Assembly (NCBI GenBank): GCA_029532625.1 | Contig: JARFXM010000011.1 | Location: forward strand, 2,294,001 to 2,358,000 | Source of the DNA: Lomentospora prolificans | Lineage: Eukaryota; Ascomycota; Sordariomycetes; Microascales; Microascaceae | Direction: 5' to 3' | Length of the DNA: 64,000 bases | Shown: positions 9,507 through 21,611 of the stretch, piece by piece | Layout of the letters: each line of letters opens with the position of its first letter | How positions within the stretch are numbered: the stretch's first letter is position 1 | The notes under the pieces: generated by a model | What the model saw: only the letters and a program-made list of their open reading frames with translations | What the model was told of the DNA's origin: nothing | The model's database searches: none | Program-made: the position numbers and the translations under genes

Positions 9507-11711
9507 ATGGAAGTCATATCGACAATGTATCAAAAGGTTCTTGGTCTTCTCGGGGCTCCGACCTTCCTCTTGTTCGCTCCCAACATCCTCACAGCACAGC
9601 CAGATGCGGGGTCCTTACTGACGTCACCGAACGGCTCGGTCGAGGACTTTATTGCATGGGAGCGACCGATAGCTTTGGAGAATATCCTTTGCAATATCGG
9701 CCCGGAATGTGTCGGTGACCAAAGCGTAGGGCCTGGAGTTGTGCTGGCGTCTCCGAGCAAGGTCGATCCGGACTGCAAGTCTCTGCTAACAAAACACTCT
9801 TTGCATGGGCCCTTCTAATAAGACGTACAGACTTTTACACTTGGACTCGAGATGCAGCCCTCGTATTCAAAGGCCTTGTCGAAATTTTCGCCGCGAACCA
9901 GACTACGGACCTACAGACGGAGATCCACAATTACATTCAAGCCCAAGCAAGGTTGCAGGCGGTAGAGAACCTGTCCGGTAGCTTGAGGGACGGCTCCGGG
10001 CTCGCAGAGCCCAAGTTTCACGTTGATTCCACTGCATTTACCGATAATTGGGGTATGAAGACTGGCAGTATCCAGGGTCGTTGAGGATAACCACTTACGC
10101 CATTGCTTCTCTAGGTCGTCCGCAGCGCGATGGGCCGCCGCTAAGAGCCATAGCAATGATGGCCTACGCAAACTGGCTCGTTGAGCAAGGTGAGAAGCCT
10201 CTGGCCCTGGACAAGATCTGGCCTGTGATCCAGAATGATTTGAGTTATGTGGTCCAGCATTGGTAAGACCCTCTCTCGGACGGGGAAGAAGGCTACAGTG
10301 TTAAATCTAGGGCCTAGGAACAAGACTGGCTTTGATCTTTGGGAAGAGGTTGAAGGTAGCTCGTTCTTCACCACAGCAAGCCAATACCGAGGTGAGAATT
10401 GCGTGAAAAACTTTTGTGGAAGACCGCGTTAACATTCTCTTAGCCCTTATCGAGGGAGGTACCCTTGCCAAGGCGCTGGGCTTCTCATGTCCACATTGCG
10501 ATATCGTGGCTCCACAGATTCTTTGCTTCTTACAACAATATTGGTCGCCTAGTCAAGGATATGCCCTTTCTAATAGTATGACTCCCTTCCCCCCGAGTAC
10601 GCCACATATACTGTATTGATACTATCTGCTAGTCAACGATCATAGCGATCGTTCGAGTAAAGATGTCAATGCCATTCTGGCATCCATCCACTCCTTTGAC
10701 CCCTCCGTCGGCTGCGATGGCAATACATTCCAGCCATGCAGCAGCAGAATGTTAGCTACGCACAAGATTCTTGCGGACTCGTTCAAGGATGAATACCCAA
10801 TAAATTCTGGAGTAGCGCCCGGCAAAGCTATGGCAATTGGTCGATATCCCGAGGACGTGTATTACGGCGGACACCCATGGTACCTAGCGACTCTCGCCGC
10901 TGCCGAACAAATGTACGATGCGCTGTATGTGTGGCAGGAGAACGGATATATCGAGGTCACAGATGTTGATGTACCATTCTTCCACGACTTCTCTCATGAA
11001 CTACAGACGGGAAAACACCTGAACGACTCAGCAGAGTTTGCCGCGCTGATGAACTCCATCGCCAACTACGCCGATGGGTTTATCGATATTGTGGCCGAAT
11101 ATATCCATCCTAACGGATCCATAGCCGAGCAATATACTAGAGATACTGGGACACCTACTTCAGCGCGCGACCTCACTTGGTCGTACGCGGCGTTCTTGTC
11201 CGCCGTTGCTCGAAGGGATAAGCAAGTACCACGGTCGTGGCTAAATGCCCAGGTTGTCACGCCTCCAAACAAATGCGTGCCCACTTCCATTGTGGGATAC
11301 TATGCAGCCGCGGACCCGTCGCCGTTCCCTCTACCACGAGGGAATGAGAAAGCACCGGGTGACGGTCAGGGGCCGGGGGGTTCGTGCCCTGAGACTCGGT
11401 ATGTGGTCGTCAACTTCCAGGTTCGCGTGGTCACGTCTTGGGGCGAGAAAATCAAGATGGTTGGCAACACGGATATTCTCGGCGGCTGGGAGCCGGGTCT
11501 TGGTGTTGAATTGAACGCGGCAGGGTACAGCGAGGAAGACCCGATATGGAGAGTGTCGATTGTGCTCCTGGCCGGTCAAGAGATAGAGTACAAGTTTGTC
11601 CGAGTTGGCGAGGACGGACAACAAGTGTCGTGGGAGAGTGACCCGAATCGAAGGTATTCGGCTCCGGCAGAGTGCGAGACGACGGCCACTGTGTTGGTGA
11701 CATGGCAGTGA
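9507..11711 (+). CDS. secreted glucoamylase, GH15 + CBM20, 6 exons, 640 aa
   Basis: Exons: 9507-9774, 9831-10052, 10115-10262, 10318-10391, 10444-10575, 10633-11711; phases close exactly. Glucan 1,4-alpha-glucosidase releases glucose from the ends of starch and maltodextrins outside the cell. An N-terminal hydrophobic signal peptide ends about residue 30. GH15 blocks follow in order: YFYTWTRDAA, WGRPQRDGPPLRA, TGFDLWEEVEGSSFF with general acid about Glu222, GRYPEDVYY, and GSIAEQYTRDTG with catalytic base about Glu447. A CBM20 starch-binding domain occupies about 538-640 (WGEKIKMVGN, LGGWEPG, WESDPNRRY). The linker is short and Gly/Pro-rich rather than the long Ser/Thr-rich linker of the Aspergillus enzyme. 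Intron 1 is GC-AG. All catalytic residues are present, so it should be active. Confidence 0.95.
9775..9830 (+). other. GC-AG intron 1 of glucoamylase gene
   Basis: A 56-nt intron with donor GCAAGT and acceptor TACAG. Splicing here joins D-Y-F-Y-T-W-T-R-D, the invariant GH15 N-terminal block, in correct phase. No GT donor nearby gives this product. Confidence 0.88.
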
Positions 11712-12355
11712 AGCGAAGTCAGTGATACGCGGGAGCTAGCGTATGCCAGCATATACAAACAATATATTGTCTATTCCTTAGATCTGCAGCCTGGACCTGC
11801 AGGATGTGCAGATGGAACTAGGAACACCGGCTGAGGTGGGAGGACGACTGTTATATCGAAGCAATCGTTGATTTTTATAGACTGAACTAGCCAATCGCAT
11901 GGTTACTAAGGGAATTAAAGACAACAGACTATCTCTACTTGTGAATCAAAGGGGGGTTCATCATGCCCCAAAGTAGTATTTATATAAAAGGGGAACTGTT
12001 AATCACTACCAGCATTGATCAATTTGGTCTTGGTCGAGAAGAGAATGCGCACGTGAAATTAGCACGCGGAATTAGCACGCGAAATTAGCACGCAAAGGAG
12101 CTTATCGATATGCCCCACCATCATTGCTCACACTGATTGATACCTTTGTATCTGACTGAACTGAATGTTCCCCGCCAAAGAAGTTGGAAAAACAAGATTC
12201 CGTCATCAGCTGTCCACTCTCAATCAAACTTCACAGTCCCTTTTACTAGGGCACTACCCAAAGCCGATTGATTCATTCTCCCCATCACCAACATAGACAC
12301 CCTTCCTCACCTATAAGAATTGCCGCATCGCCACGAGAAAGCCCCAAACCCCGAA
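11712..12355. other. intergenic between glucoamylase and CIA1
   Basis: No gene seen. Contains the glucoamylase 3' end, an AT-rich stretch with tttatataaaag (about 11980-11992) and the 13-bp repeat cluster at 12047-12095, which lies about 260 bases upstream of the CIA1 start. Confidence 0.5.
12047..12095. repeat. 13-bp tandem repeats, agcacgcgRaatt
   Basis: Two full units (12061-12073 and 12074-12086), a 3' partial unit (12087-12095) and a degenerate 5' unit beginning gcgcacgtgaaatt at 12047. The degenerate unit contains CACGTG. It lies in the CIA1 upstream region. Confidence 0.85.
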
Positions 12356-13652
12356 ATGGCCTCGCCGACCCCACCAGCCGCCATCCTCCCGCTGGCACCG
12401 CTCAAGCCCGACCTCTACGAACGCGCGTGGTCCTCCACCCCGCACCCGACCCTCCCCCCTGCTTGCAACCTCCCACGGCCGCACCGTCACCGTCTTCTCC
12501 CTCACCTCCCTCACGCCCCACAGCACCGTCACCAACGGCCACGAGCGCTCCATCCGCTGCACCGCCTGGAAGCCCAACCTCGACCCCGGCCGCCTCTGCC
12601 TCGTGTCCGGCAGCTTCGATTCCACCGCGGGGCTGTGGCGATGGGAGGGCGCGAGCGAGGAGCGGGACCATGCCACCGACATGACAGCGCGCTCGGCCGC
12701 GGGGTCCGACGACGAACGGCGGGAGGACGAGGACGACGAGGAGGAGGATACGGATTGGCAGTTTACGCTGGTGCTGGAGGGCCACGACTCCGAGATCAAA
12801 GGCGTGGCGTTTTCCCCGTCCGGCGCGCATCTTGCCACGTGTTCGAGGGATAAGTCGGTCTGGATCTGGGAGGACGTCGGCGCCGACGAGGACGACGACG
12901 AGTGGGAGACCGTCGCTGTGCTGAATGAGCACGAGGGGGACGTCAAGGCTGTGGCCTGGTGTCCTGATGTGCCCGGGCGGAATGCGCGGAGGAGTTATTC
13001 GGCGGATGTGCTGGCGAGCGCGAGTTATGATGATACCGTGAGGATATGGAGGGAGGATGACGACGGTGAGTGGGTCTGTGTTGCTGTCTTGAGCGGGCAT
13101 GAAGGAACCGTTTGGGGAATCGCCTGGGAAGGAACGGAGAGGGCCGATGGCGCATTCCCTAGGCTAGCCAGCTGCTCTGCCGACGGCACCATCAGGGTGT
13201 GGAAACTCAAGGTAGACGACGAGGACGACGCCCCCACTGCGACGTTGGGCGGCATCCCCAACACCATGCGCCGGTCGCTCAGAGAAGACTGGGTTTGCGA
13301 AGCTGTCCTTCCCAAGGCCCACACGAGAGACATCTACTCCGTCACCTGGAGTCCCAGGACCGGCCTTCTCGCTAGCACCGGTAGCGACGGCGTCATTGCC
13401 CTTTACCGCGAGGAGGATGAGCCCGAGCCAGCCAAGGCTGCGGACCCCGGCGCTGGCGGTGATGAAGCCGCCGGCTCGAAGAAGTGGAAGCTCGTCGCTA
13501 CGTACGATCGCGGCCACGGTCCCTACGAGGTCAACCACGTTACCTGGTGCCCGAGGTATGACTCGGAGAAGAAGCCTGGAGAGGAGATGCTCGTCACGAC
13601 AGGCGATGATGGACAGGTTCGTACTTGGCGGGTATCTGTACCAGATGCCTAA
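12356..13652 (+). CDS. CIA1: Cia1, cytosolic Fe-S assembly WD40 protein; reading frame broken by one base
   Basis: A seven-bladed WD40 protein of the CIA targeting complex, which hands Fe-S clusters to cytosolic and nuclear apoproteins. The N-terminal part from ATG 12356 (LAPLKPDLYERAW) and the remainder (LATSHGRTVTVFSL onward) are in different frames. They meet at a run of six C (12454-12459). With one base fewer there the gene would encode about 431 residues, normal for the family. Blade signatures visible: VSGSFDSTAGLWRW, LATCSRDKSVWIW, LASASYDDTVRIW, LASCSADGTIRVW, LASTGSDGVIALY and LVTTGDDGQVRTW. Acidic insertions (EDEDDEEEDTD) sit in loops. No intron signals fit the break. A gene model starting at 12603 would lose the first blade. 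Confidence 0.9.
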
Positions 13653-14465
13653 AAACGATCTAAAATCATGAATATTACTATCAACTGGGTGGTAATAGTA
13701 GTAGTGGTGGCTCAAGGCAGCGGTTACGGCGTTCCTCGGGTAATTGTATTCTTGCATAATAGACATTTAGACGTATTACGCAGAAAAATGGCCTACGTCC
13801 CAGGTGCACACTGCATCGTACTTGTTTTCATTCTCACAGTTGGAACATCAAATCAGATTCATCCCATCAAGAAAATCATAAGTTTAACTACCGAACTCTA
13901 TAAATAAATATTGGAACCTGAGGACTTTTTTTTTAAAAAAAAAAAAAAATAGAAAAAAAAAAGATTTGTTTCACTTTACCCACTCAGCCCATAACCCCAG
14001 TGCCAATGTTTTTTATACAGCGTCGACCAGTCGCCGCCGACATCCCGCTGCGGCAAACTGGCCGAGATTGATTTTGTTTAGTATTGTCGAGAGGGGAAAC
14101 GAGGAAAAACCAAGCCACACGAGGTTCCCAATCCCCGATATGACACAAAGAAGAGAACAAAAAAGGAAACAAATGCTTGCTTTCTCTACGTTTCTTCGTA
14201 TATGGGTGCTTCGGGCTGGATAGGATTCTCGTGCGAGAATTTGTGCTTCCCCTTTGAGCCCTTGTTTCGCTCTTTTCTTCTCATGTTCGCGTGTTTTTAA
14301 GATTAAAAAAAGAAAGATCATTTGCTTTGGGGTGACCCCTTCCCCCATCCGCTTCCACACTCATATCCATATAGAGAGAATGTGGAAAATAAAATGTACA
14401 AAACCTCTGCCTTCTTCAACCCCCAATTCTAGCACCTTCTGCTTCGTGAGAAGAGAAGAACGGGT
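13653..14465. other. convergent intergenic region between CIA1 and KGD1
   Basis: No gene seen. It includes an abutting T9/A15 homopolymer (about 13926-13949) followed by another A run, and holds the 3' untranslated regions of both flanking genes. Confidence 0.5.
13926..13962. repeat. abutting poly-T/poly-A low-complexity tract
   Basis: About nine T followed directly by about fifteen A, then tag and a further run of A. It can fold back on itself as RNA and lies between two convergent genes. Confidence 0.8.
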
Positions 14466-17400
14466 TTAAACCTCACCCTTAAGCTTATCCTGCTTGACGG
14501 AGAACGCCATCTCAAGGAGCTCGGCCTCCTCAGCAGTGTGCACCTGCTTCATACCAGTGGCGACCGAAGCGCTGGGGCCACGGCCGGCGTACATGACATG
14601 CTTCCTGTCGTGGTGCTTGGTGTGGTTGAGCAGAGTCTCAATGCGGGGCTGGGTGAAGCTCCAGGCACCGGCGTTGAGAGGTTCTTCTTGGCACCAAACG
14701 ATGGTCTTGGCATTGGGATACATGTCGAGATTGTCCTTGAGCTGTTGCCAAGGGAAGGGGTTCAGCTGCTCGATACGGGTGAAGGCGACGTTGTCGATCT
14801 TGTTCTCCGCGCGGTACTTGTGGAGCGCGGCGTAAACCTGACCAGTGCAGAGGATTACACGGTCAATCTCCTCAGGAGCCTTGATACCGCCGTTCTTGTG
14901 TTCGGGGTCCTCGATGATCCATCGGAAACCAGAGTCACCAGTGAACTCATCAAGAGAAGAGCGGGCAAGAGGATGACGAAGGAGAGCCTTAGAGAAGAAG
15001 ATGACGAGAGCTAAGGAAACAACCATGTTAGATGACGACTCAATACGGGCAAAAGATGTTTCGATATTGGGGCAACTTACGCTTGCGGAACTGCCTGTGC
15101 ATCTGTCGGCGGAGGACGTGGAACAAGTTGGAAGGCTCAGTCATGTAGACAACCTGCATGTTGCAGTCCTGGTGCTGACGGGCAAGCTTGTCCTCAGAGG
15201 GGAAAATGCGCGGGTCCTCGTTACACAGCTGGAGATATCGCTCAAGACGGCCGGAAGAATGCTCAGGGCCCTGTCCGTCGTAACCGTGAGGAAGAGACAT
15301 GACGAGACCGGTTCGCTGCATCCACTTCACCTCACCAGAGGCGACGAACTGGTCAATGATACACTGAGCGTTGTTGGCAAAGTCACCGAACTGAGCCTCC
15401 CACATGACGAGGGCGTTGGGCGAAGAGAGGGAGTAACCGTACTCGAAACCGAGAGCACCAAACTCGCTAAGAGACGAGTTGGAGATGACAAACTTGCCCT
15501 GATCCTTGCTAATATGCTGGAGAGGAGTGTAGGTATCTTCCGTCTCCTGGTCATGGAAGACGGCGTGGCGCTGCGAGAAGGTACCACGCTCAACATCCTG
15601 ACCGGAAACGCGGACGTGGTGACCCTCGGTAACCAAAGAACCGAAAGCGAGAGCCTCAGCGGTAGGGAAGTCAATGTTCTTAGCGCCATCGACAACAGAT
15701 TTGGAGCGGTTCTTGAGGATACGCTTCAGGTTGTTGTGGACGTTGAAGCCATCGGGGTAAGAGCCAATAACCTCACCAATGTGCTTCAGCGTCTGCTCAT
15801 CAACGGCTGTGGGGTTGTGAGGCAACACCTCGGTGGCGAGCTCCTTGGGAGACTTGAAGCCGTTCCAGGCAGACGTCGTCCACTCCTTCGAAGTGGGCTG
15901 GTAGTCCTTGGACCTGTTGAAGCTATCCTGCAACATGCGCCAGACCCAACTCTTGTGCTCCTCAATGTCCTCCTTCGTGAAGGTGCCTTCGCGGAGAAGC
16001 TTGTCGACGTAGATGCTGATCTGAGGCTCGTGGTCCTTGATACGCTTGTACATGAGAGGCTGGGTGAACGAGGGTTGATCAGTCTCGTTGTGTCCATGCT
16101 TTCGGTAGCAGATAAGGTCAATGACAACGTCATGCTGGAACTCGGCACGCCAATCCGCAGCAAGCTGGCATACGAAGGTGACGGCCTCGACATCATCGGC
16201 GTTAACGTGGAAGACGGGGGCGTCAATAGCCTTAGCAATATCGGTACAGTACGCGGTGGATCGGGCGAAGCGGGGATCGGTAGTGAAACCAATCTGGTTG
16301 TTGACAACCAAGTGGATGGTACCACCCGTGGAGAAGGCGGGAAGAGAGTGGAATCCGAGACACTCGTAGACGACACCCTGGGCGGCGAAGGCGGCGTCGC
16401 CGTGAAGGAGGACGGACATGGCAGTCTTGTGGTCTTTCTCGTCATTATTGTAGTGCTGGATAGCGCGGGTCTTGCCCAGAACGACGGGGTCCTCTGCCTC
16501 AAGATGGGAGGGGTTGGCGACGAGAGAAAGCTGGACGCGCTTGCCCGAGGGCGTGGGTCGCTCGAAGTTCATGCCAAGATGGTACTTGACATCACCGGAA
16601 CCATCATCGGGGTCCTGAGTACCGGCAAATTCGCTGAAGATGGACTCGTTGGGCTTGCGGACGACATTGGACAAGACGTTGAGACGACCACGATGGGGCA
16701 TACCGATGACAATATCCTTTACACCGTAATCGACACTGCGGTCGATCAGGGCCTTCATACCGGGAACAAGGGTTTCGCAACCCTCGAGGCCGAAACGCTT
16801 GTCGTTAGGGTACTTGCTAGCGAGGAAGGCCTCGAAGCTAGAGCTCCAGATCAAACGGTCGAGGATACGGCGCTTCTCATCGATGGAGTACTTGAAGGGC
16901 TGGGGTACCTCGAGGCGCTCGCGGAGCCAATCGCAGCGAGTACGGTTCGGGATGTGGATGAACTCGACACCGAAGGAGCCGGAGTAAATGTTCTCGAGGG
17001 TAGAGATGATTTCACGGAGAGTCATCTTCTGGCGCTCGGCAGTCTTGAAGCGGGGTAGGATACCGGGGCCAAGTTCGAACTCGGTATCCAGATCCTTCTC
17101 GGTGAAGTTGTAGAATTCGAGACTCAATTCGCGAGGCTTGACATTGCCAAAGCCCTTGGACGAGTTTCGAATACCGAGAGGGTCGACGTTGGCCTTGTGG
17201 TGGCCACGGGCCTGGTAAGCGCGGCACAGAAGCTGGACCTTGAGGTGCTTCATGACGTCGCTATTCTCACCATGACCCATGCCCATTCCAGGGGTTAACC
17301 TGGGGACGCCACCAGTCGCGCTGGGGACCAAGTTGGGAGGAGGGGTGAAAGCCTGAGAAATGGGCATATCGCCACTCTCCATGTTACGGAAGTAAACCTG

Positions 17401-17646
17401 CCACGAGACGTGAACGCTCTGAGGGTCTTCTTTCCATTGCATGTACATCTCATCGATATAGCTCGCGGCACTTCCAGAGAGGAAGTTGTCGCTAGAATCG
17501 GGAGGAGCAGAAGTCGAGCTCGTGGTGTATCTCGTCTTTTGGCCGGCCAGGGCCATGGTTCGGCGGGTGGAAACGGCTCGCCATGCTGGCGTAACCGAAG
17601 GGCTCAGGAGGCGACCTCCGGCCCTGCAGGCGATATTCCTCAGCAT
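14466..17646 (-). CDS. KGD1: 2-oxoglutarate dehydrogenase E1, mitochondrial, 2 exons, 1036 aa
   Basis: Exon 1 is 17646-15081 and exon 2 is 15010-14466. The 70-nt intron (15080-15011) has donor GTAAGT and acceptor TTAG; splicing gives QFRKPLVIFFSKALLRHPL in phase 1. The enzyme is the thiamine-diphosphate E1 of the TCA-cycle 2-oxoglutarate dehydrogenase complex in the matrix. A basic mitochondrial presequence (MLRNIACRAGGRLL) is followed by FLSGSAASYIDEMYMQWKED. ThDP-site blocks are HGDAAFAAQGVVYE and YRKHGHNETDQPSFTQP. C-terminal blocks include EFGALGFEYGYSL, LPHGYDGQGPEHSSGR and GDSGFRWIIEDP. Length matches the family (about 1,000-1,040). Near-identical family blocks make the call secure. Confidence 0.97.
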
Positions 17647-19181
17647 GCTGAGCGGTGTTGGAGCTCCAATCTCGCGATATAGGGGTTGACGGGCCGCAAA
17701 AGTAGCGTTAGATGAATAATTGTCGACTGACGCAACTCTGGATCGGGCTTCGTAGGCAAACTTGGGGTAGCAAAGCTCTCGACGTGTAAATCGGAGGACT
17801 CAGCGCGCGGAAAGCACCAGGCTGGCCAATGGATTCGAAGCTGAATGAGCGGCGGAGTAAGTCTTTAGGAGGGTAAAAGGAAACGGAAGAAATTACAACG
17901 CCGCACAGATTAGTACATAGGAAGCAATAGGTGAGCCAAGGTCAATTGCAAGCCTAGAAGGGGCGGACAGACTGCTTATATGTAAACAGACAAAACAAGT
18001 TGAGCAAAGGGAGGATGGAGCGAAAAAAAAATGACGACGGAATCTGGAAAGCAGGGATGTGTAATGTGTACAGAGCAGCTGGACGGCAGGAGAGCTCGGA
18101 GGAACGACGGCAATGGCACTGAAACGTCCCCGGCCGTGATTGGGCCGTGATTGGGGAGTCGCTCCTACTGGTTGAAATCCGCAGGGTCAGGTGGACTTGG
18201 CGACCCACAGCTTCCTGGTTTGACCCAACTAGGATCCGGATTATGTAAAATACAACCAATCACGGACATTGCCTGGAAGTCTCGGCAAGGAATAACGGCG
18301 GATTGGAATCAGTCATAGCCGTCGCCACAAAGTTTTCAACACAGGTTGCCACATTTGGTTGTGGCTGCAAAACCCAAACGAGCAGCTGACTGGGCCGAAA
18401 GCGAAGAATGACACCCGGGGGTACATACAGGGCAGGTCCATGCACAAGGGGCACCAGAGCGCATTTGTGCAGGAGCTGACGTAGCTTTGAGACTAGCAAA
18501 GTCACAAGTTACAGAACAAGGAGGTCAACGCGAAAGAAAGGCTGCTCCGCGGTACCTTGTACACAGTTTTCTCTCGTGTATTCTGCACAGTATCACCATC
18601 TTCAACCCGTCAGAAAAAGAGATCGTGAGCTGCCTGCATGTAAAGCTCCATCCACTTCATCAATTCTCTTGATCCCGGTCTCTCACCCCAAGAGACAGCC
18701 ACTGGCGAACGATTTAATCTATGGAAACCTCTAATTAGGATATCCTGCCTCGGCCCCCGACTATCCCCTCATACAGCTAGATAAATAGCCTCTTGCGATC
18801 CAGAAAGCTCTGGATTCGTTCATGCACAGCTCGCCCATCTTTGGCTGCTGCAGGGTGCCGTACCTCGACTCGGTACGCTTCTGAGGGGAGGTTAAAGGGG
18901 GAATCCCAGTACATGTTGGATAGGTCGGAACCCTAGGTGCTTTTCGAAGGAGAGGACGGCCATCCTCTGTTCTGGGGTATGAGTCGGACTGAGGAACAGT
19001 CTTCGCCCACTTATATATCGTCATAATCTCCTGTTACAACCCCTTGAGGCGCCTATGAAAGCACATAATCTCAGGGTGTAGCCTCAAGAATCGAGGCACC
19101 TCGTGAGCTCGCCCGCGCCATTACCCCCCTTTTTCCGTTCTCAACACGGCTCCCTACCCATTTGTCGAGCTACCTGCTACG
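17647..19181. promoter_or_regulatory. divergent promoter region KGD1 / TFB1
   Basis: 1.5 kb without a supported gene between two divergent start codons. CCAAT-type boxes appear near 18140-18160 (gtgattggg twice) and at 18255 (accaatcac). Such boxes are bound by the HAP complex in fungi; occupancy here is inference. Confidence 0.4.
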
Positions 19182-21201
19182 ATGTCTACGGGTCCACCTC
19201 CTTCAGGACGCACCGCGTTCAAGAAAAAGGATGGCATATTGTCGATCTCGCCGGACCAGAAAATGGTTCTCTGGACACCGGCCCCCGGCACCGGCCCACC
19301 GACCATCTCCCTCCCCATAGAGAACATATCAAGTAGGCTTCTCCTTGGAAAGGAGCTAGTGACGGTGTCTAGAGACCTTTTTGCGCTAACTGTGACCTAC
19401 AGACCTGCAAAAGACACCTGATACTGCAGCCAAAGTAATGCTCAAGATCTTCGAAAAGAACCCTAATGGAGAGCCCATAACATATCTCTTCCACTTCAAC
19501 ACAGTGGACGCAAAGCCCGAAGCAGATGCGATGAGAGATGCTCTCTCAAAACTTATTGGAGCTCTCCAAGGTAATAACCCTAACGTGCCAAAGGCGGCAA
19601 CGCCGGCGACGAATGGAGCTGGGACACCTTCGGCGACTGGCGGAGCATCCGGTTCTATGACATTTGCGGCAGCTGCAACCTCCACCCCGGCATCTTCCAA
19701 GTGGCTAGACGATACTCAACTCCTCAATGATATATCCCTGCAGTTAGAGTACCTGAAAACAGACACTACTCTAAACCAAACTTACATGGAGGCCCGAGAA
19801 ATGAAGCCTGACTCTATTTCCCTCGGCTCCTTCAACACACAGTTCTGGTCATCGAGAGTGCACATCCTACGAGCTTTCCTGATCGACAAGAACCAACAAA
19901 GGGCGGACTACAACGTCCTAGCAACAATAAAGCCGAAAACTGTCGACGGCGATCTCAAGCTCAACATTACCGAGAAGCAGATCAGCCTCATCTTCAAGCA
20001 GCACCCGCTGGTCATGAGGATTTACAACGAGCATGTCCCAAAGATATCTGAGCACGAATTTTGGTCTCGCTTTTTCCTCAGCAAGCTATCTAAAAGGCTG
20101 CGTGGTGAACGCATCGGGCCTGCCGATGCTCATGACCCTATTTTCGATCGATATGATCCGAATGAGAATCTCATGGGTACCTACTCTAAGATCACTGCAG
20201 AGAGTATTCCCCAGATTATCAATGTCGAGGCGAACGAGTCTAATCAAGGAGGTTTTCAAAGCGGAAACCGAAAAGATGTGGAAATGCGTCCTCGCAAAGA
20301 CGTGCCTATCCTTAAGACTCTCAACAGTATTAGTGCTAAGATTATGGCGAACGTGGCACCTGCTGACGCAGACCCCCACGCGCCAAAGGGTGTGGACGAG
20401 AAGACGTTTAACGAGCTCGTGCTCCGCGATCTTAGGGACGATAAAGAGGCAAACAGAATCCCCCTCAAAATCAATGAAGAGCAGGCGTTCTTCTCCAACG
20501 CCGGAGAAATATCCTCGTCCAACGCTGAACTCTTCGCCAAGCAGAATCCCGACGAGGTTCTGAAGTTATTCAAGACGAACGTTGAGAAACTCAACCGTGA
20601 CTCCCCTAACGGTATCGACCTCCATGCCCTCACAGGCATCGAAGAAGATAGTGATAGTGAGATGGAAGACGACGCACCACGTCCTCCTCGCGTGGGTTCC
20701 CGCGCTACTCGTGGTGCAGCCCAAGCCGATATCCTCGAAGGCATCCGTCGCCACCGCACTGAAGAGTACGGCGGCGACTGGGCAGAAGACTCCCCAATGG
20801 GCCTACCGCCCGCCCTCGCCCACCAATGCGCCATCACCAACAGCACAACTACCGAGTTCCTCCGCCAGTTTTGGAACGCGTTCCTCTCTGGCGACCCTGA
20901 TCGGGCGCTAGAACTGCAATACCTCAGCGAGGCCCTTCAGCGCTCAGTCGCTCGCATCAATGCTGTAGCTAACGATGCTGAGAAGCGCCGCGAGGAGATT
21001 ATCGCGCAGAAGAAGCGAGAGATTAGGGAGTACTACGAGCGCACGCAAAGGAAGATTCGGTGGAAGGCCGATTCCGTGGGTGGTGGGAAGCAGGCTGTGC
21101 TGGCGCTTATGGAGTCGACGCTCTCGGCTTTGTCAAAAGCCCAAGGCGAGTACAAAAAGGCTCTAGAGGCCGAGGGCCTTCGAGCTAGTACAGAGGGTTA
21201 G
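19182..21201 (+). CDS. TFB1: TFIIH core subunit Tfb1/p62, 2 exons, 649 aa
   Basis: Exon 1 is 19182-19332 and exon 2 is 19403-21201, with donor GTAGGC, branch GCTAAC and acceptor ACAG. The product opens with the p62 PH domain (AFKKKDGILSISPDQKMVLW, then TPDTAAKVMLKIFEKNPNGE). This domain recruits XPG, XPC or activators in the human and yeast proteins. BSD-domain sequence follows (HEFWSRFFLSKLSKR). The C-terminal part contains FLRQFWNAFLSGDPDRALEL and a basic coiled coil (EKRREEIIAQKKREIREYY). It acts in transcription initiation and nucleotide excision repair as part of nuclear TFIIH. The length fits the family. It converges with the AAA ATPase gene. Confidence 0.93.
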
Positions 21202-21611
21202 AAGTGAGGGAATGAAATCAGAACCTGTTTAGTATCATGGTTGGGGTATTATGACTGGAAAAAGTACAAGTGTAGTTATAAGCACCGGCATCGCGTTTAA
21301 AAATCTAAAATGAAATAGCAGAGGATACCATTTTTAGCCACATTTTCAAATAGAAACTTTGACAGTACAAAAGGAAAGGGCCATCGTTGAGCACGTCGTA
21401 TTCTTACAGTCTATCATTAAATACCAGGAAAGTCTCATCGCGGGATGAGTTGGGCTCCAACACACATGTGTAGAGCTGCAGAGTAATAATACAGATATCT
21501 CTCCCTCCAGCCCGACTCCTAGGAAATGTTTGAAGAGGTGGTCAAGAATGAATTTACATGTCGTCTCCTCCATGATTCTCGCGCATCCATATCGATTTGC
21601 GAGAAAGCCGC
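21202..21611. other. convergent 3' intergenic region TFB1 / AAA ATPase
   Basis: About 410 bases, AT-richer than the flanks, containing two 3' ends. No gene seen. Confidence 0.5.

Noticed and set aside
12603..13652. CIA1 as an intact shorter gene starting at 12603
   Set aside because: It would lose the first WD blade and conserved N-terminus, which is present just upstream in the adjacent frame.
15001..17058. 685-codon open frame on the plus strand antisense to KGD1
   Set aside because: It is the exact antisense of a strongly codon-biased conserved gene, which commonly leaves a reverse frame open. Its composition (Val/Leu/Asp/Gly-rich, no domain) is that of a shadow.
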